DNA of 7,650 bases from Legionellaceae bacterium (lineage in GTDB: Bacteria > Pseudomonadota > Gammaproteobacteria > Legionellales > Legionellaceae): NCBI GenBank assembly GCA_947470005.1, contig CANISA010000070.1:1-7650 (forward strand), given 5' to 3'. Within the stretch, counting starts at the first letter, position 1, and each line of letters begins with the position of its first letter. The notes under the pieces are model-generated. The model saw only the letters and a list, made by a program, of their open reading frames with translations, searched no databases and was not told where the DNA came from. The position numbers and the translations under genes were made by a program. This document shows, one piece after another, positions 5,983 through 7,650 of this stretch.

Positions 5983-7257
5983 ATGTACACCAATCAAAAG
6001 CTGATATTAATTGTAGATGACAGCGCGACCATGCGCATGTTAACGCGTGAAGCACTCAAATCCGCAGGGTATGTAGTGCTTGAAGTGGACTGTGGTGAAG
6101 CCGCGTTAAATCTACTAAAAACAACGCATCCCGATGCTATTTTGCTGGATGTAGAAATGCCTGGTCTCAATGGCTTTGAAACCTGTGCCGAAATCCGCAA
6201 AATACCGGAGTATCTTTATACCCCGATTATGATTGTCACCGGGTTAGACGATTATGAATCCGTCAATAAAGCCTTTCTAGCCGGTGCGACCGATTTTACC
6301 TCAAAACCAATTAATGCGACTTTGATGGGGCATCGTGTTCGATATATCATAAGGACCAGTACCCACTTTCAATATCTGCAAGCTGCTGAACAAAAGATGC
6401 GCGGGTTAAATACAGACCTGGAAGGAAAAGTCCTGGAAGTTGAACAAGCAGCACAAGCAGCAGCACGATTTGTACCCCAAGATTTCTTAAAAATGTTGAA
6501 CCGTGAAAGTATGTCGAAAATACAGTTGGGGGATTGTGTAGAAAAAATCATGTCGGTATTATTTTTAGATATTCGAGCGTTTACAACACTATCTGAATCC
6601 TCAAGTTCCATGGACGTTTTTAAGTTACTCAATACCTTAATGAGTTATTTAGAACCCATCATCATAAAAAATCACGGCTTTATTGATAAATATATTGGTG
6701 ATGCAGTCATGGCTTTGTTTACGAGCGCTGAGGATGCTGTCCAATCGGGTATTGAAATGTTGAACGCGCTTGCGGAGTTCAATAAAGAACGGTTACAAGT
6801 AAAAATGGAACCTGTAGGTATTGGTATTGGTATTAACACGGGAACACTCGTGCTGGGAACTATTGGTTTTGAAGATAGAATGGATTGCACTGTTATTAGT
6901 GATGCTGTCAATCTTTCCGCCAGATTAGAAACATCAACCCGCACGTTTGGTGTAGATTTGTTAATTACTGAAAATACCATGGCTCAGATAGAACAACGAG
7001 ATAACTTTCATTCACGTTCATTGGGGGCAGTCCTGGTTAAAGGAAAAAATATCCCTATAACAATATATGAAATTTACAGTAGTAATTCGGCAGTGGAGCT
7101 ACAGTTAAAAGATGAATATGCAGCACTCTTTGATGAAGGTATAAAACATTACCACGCCAAAAGATTCCTTGAAGCATCCAGTTGTTTTCGCCAGGTCCTG
7201 TCAAAAAATCCGCGTGATTTGCCAGCAGAATACTTTTTACAACAGTGTAAACTCTAG
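5983..7257 (+). CDS. Response regulator fused to class III adenylate cyclase, with C-terminal TPR
   Basis: Predicted output protein: a phosphorylation-controlled cyclase making cAMP from ATP in the cytoplasm; 424 aa. The receiver (about 5-125) has Asp12-Asp13, phospho-acceptor Asp56, Thr86 and Lys108. A helical linker (about 128-165) and the RFVPQDFL signature lead to the cyclase domain (about 185-365). Metal-binding Asp196 (FLDIRAFT) and Asp240 (KYIGDA) are present. Lys236 and Thr303 sit in the purine-selecting positions, and Asn310 and Arg314 in the transition-state positions. Lys plus Thr is the class IIIb pattern of CyaC and soluble adenylate cyclases, so ATP is the likely substrate. The usual YTVIGDAVN is CTVISDAVN here (Cys302, Ser306). 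Residues from about 378 form one TPR-like helical pair, common at this end of such cyclases. ATG lies one base after the cheB stop, with ACAGG (5966-5970) as a weak ribosome binding site. TAG TAC TAG gives a second in-frame stop. Confidence 0.92.
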   Translation: MYTNQKLILIVDDSATMRMLTREALKSAGYVVLEVDCGEAALNLLKTTHPDAILLDVEMPGLNGFETCAEIRKIPEYLYTPIMIVTGLDDYESVNKAFLAGATDFTSKPINATLMGHRVRYIIRTSTHFQYLQAAEQKMRGLNTDLEGKVLEVEQAAQAAARFVPQDFLKMLNRESMSKIQLGDCVEKIMSVLFLDIRAFTTLSESSSSMDVFKLLNTLMSYLEPIIIKNHGFIDKYIGDAVMALFTSAEDAVQSGIEMLNALAEFNKERLQVKMEPVGIGIGINTGTLVLGTIGFEDRMDCTVISDAVNLSARLETSTRTFGVDLLITENTMAQIEQRDNFHSRSLGAVLVKGKNIPITIYEIYSSNSAVELQLKDEYAALFDEGIKHYHAKRFLEASSCFRQVLSKNPRDLPAEYFLQQCKL

Positions 7258-7301
7258 TACTAGGATAAGCCGCGTGTAATCATACATGCAACTGGTAATT
7301 G

Positions 7302-7531
7302 AGTGGCGATAAAATAGTTTCTATTTCCGACAGACACTGTAACGTCATCGCACCATTTGTAACAGCGTCAGGAAACAGAAACGAATCACCGATGTTTCCG
7401 GATGCGTTTAAGTCCCTCAAGCGCATTGCAAAATCCGTCGGATTTTCATTGAGTGGCTGTGTCATGAGCCTTGACGTTGTCTATGATTCCAAACAAAATC
7501 GAAAGATGATTTTCAATGCCAACATGACACC
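7302..7531 (+). pseudogene. IS4/IS5-type transposase remnant, central fragment only
   Basis: About 76 codons resemble the middle of an IS4/IS5-superfamily transposase: SGDKIVSISDRHCNVIAPFV, then the GNRNE signature, then MSLDVVYDSKQNRK containing the second catalytic Asp, then IFNANMTP. The frame has an upstream stop at 7296-7298, no N-terminal domain and no third catalytic residue, so it is dead. The Gly usually found after the second Asp (LDGVYD) is Val here. Protein similarity ends near 7531, where the sequence changes to CTAGGGCCTGTTGAC and the frame soon stops (7542-7544). It is in the opposite orientation to the transposase piece at the left edge. The two pieces cover different parts of the protein, so whether they come from the same IS cannot be tested here. 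Confidence 0.75.
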
Positions 7532-7556
7532 TAGGGCCTGTTGACATTTGATCCCC

Positions 7557-7588
7557 CGCCGGCGACGTGCCGCGGTTTATCCGCGGCA
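7557..7588. repeat. GC-rich palindromic element (REP-like or IS end)
   Basis: CGCCGGCG (7557-7564) is a self-complementary octamer. Close by, TGCCGCGG (7568-7575) and CCGCGGCA (7581-7588) form a perfect 8-bp inverted repeat around the loop TTTAT. The block is strikingly GC-rich in an otherwise AT-rich window. It lies just inside the suspected junction that begins near GGGCCTGTTGAC (7534-7545). It could be a dispersed palindromic repeat, the subterminal region of another insertion sequence, or a hairpin ahead of the next gene. There is no T run for a standard terminator on the + strand. Confidence 0.5.
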
Positions 7589-7650
7589 TCCAGGAGATGC
7601 TCGTATCATGAACAGATCTCTTCATATAAATCGCGCCACATTGGATTGAA

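Larger units (their letters stand above)
7258..7650. other. Gene-free right flank made of mobile-element debris
   Basis: This stretch holds no intact gene. After the cyclase stop there are about 45 bases without a recognisable hairpin terminator, then the transposase fragment, then an apparent junction at about 7531. The last 105 bases include a GC-rich palindrome and a 13-codon open frame (7608-7649) with AGGAG at 7592-7596. That frame is too short to call a gene without further evidence. The CTAGTACTAG palindrome (7254-7263) spans the cyclase stop codons. Confidence 0.55.

Noticed and set aside
6817..6834. (GGTATT)3 hexanucleotide repeat in the cyclase gene
   Set aside because: It encodes the alternating Gly-Ile strand before the conserved NTG motif, three units is short, and changes would stay in frame. 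It is better explained by protein sequence than by phase variation.
7280..7465. 61-codon - strand frame opposite the transposase fragment
   Set aside because: The + strand frame there has clear transposase signatures; the - strand frame is its shadow.
7541..7546. Perfect -35 hexamer TTGACA near the right junction
   Set aside because: No plausible -10 lies 16-18 bases downstream; the region there is GC-rich. It may be an IS end but not a promoter by itself.
1..7650. CRISPR array, tRNA, rRNA or riboswitch
   Set aside because: No regularly spaced repeats, cloverleaf-like segments, ribosomal sequence or known riboswitch core were seen by eye on either strand.

Overview
The window is AT-rich bacterial DNA that codes densely for one four-gene chemosensory operon on the + strand. 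Short genes with ATGA overlaps, Shine-Dalgarno sites and the class of transposase all point to a Gram-negative bacterium. From memory, the style of the transposase and of the GC-rich palindrome at the right end recalls Legionellales-type gammaproteobacteria. That placement is a guess that a database search would have to test.

Layout. Positions 1-221 hold the N-terminal part of an IS4/IS5-type DDE transposase on the - strand, running out of the left edge. Positions 222-493 are intergenic: the transposase ribosome binding site, an AT-rich palindrome, a weak hairpin, and an extended -10 promoter (420-447) followed by a 5'-UTR hairpin. Positions 494-7257 hold four co-directional genes with gaps of 14, -4 and 1 bp: a membrane chemoreceptor with two HAMP domains, a CheA kinase with two HPt domains, a CheB methylesterase, and a response regulator fused to a class III nucleotide cyclase. 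Positions 7258-7650 carry no intact gene. They hold a central fragment of an IS4/IS5-type transposase on the + strand, a likely junction with another mobile element, and a GC-rich perfect palindrome.

How the genes should work together (inference from families). The receptor senses a periplasmic ligand and controls CheA autophosphorylation at His190. CheA passes phosphate to Asp54 of CheB (receptor adaptation) and to Asp56 of the cyclase protein, so the output would be a change in cAMP instead of flagellar switching. No CheW, CheR or stand-alone CheY is encoded in the window. The most interesting points are the built-in cAMP output, the duplicated HPt domain whose first copy has Arg in place of the phospho-His, an A9 slippery run in cheA followed by tandem stops in the -1 frame, and the outward-facing transposase pieces on both sides, which suggest the operon is or was accessory DNA.
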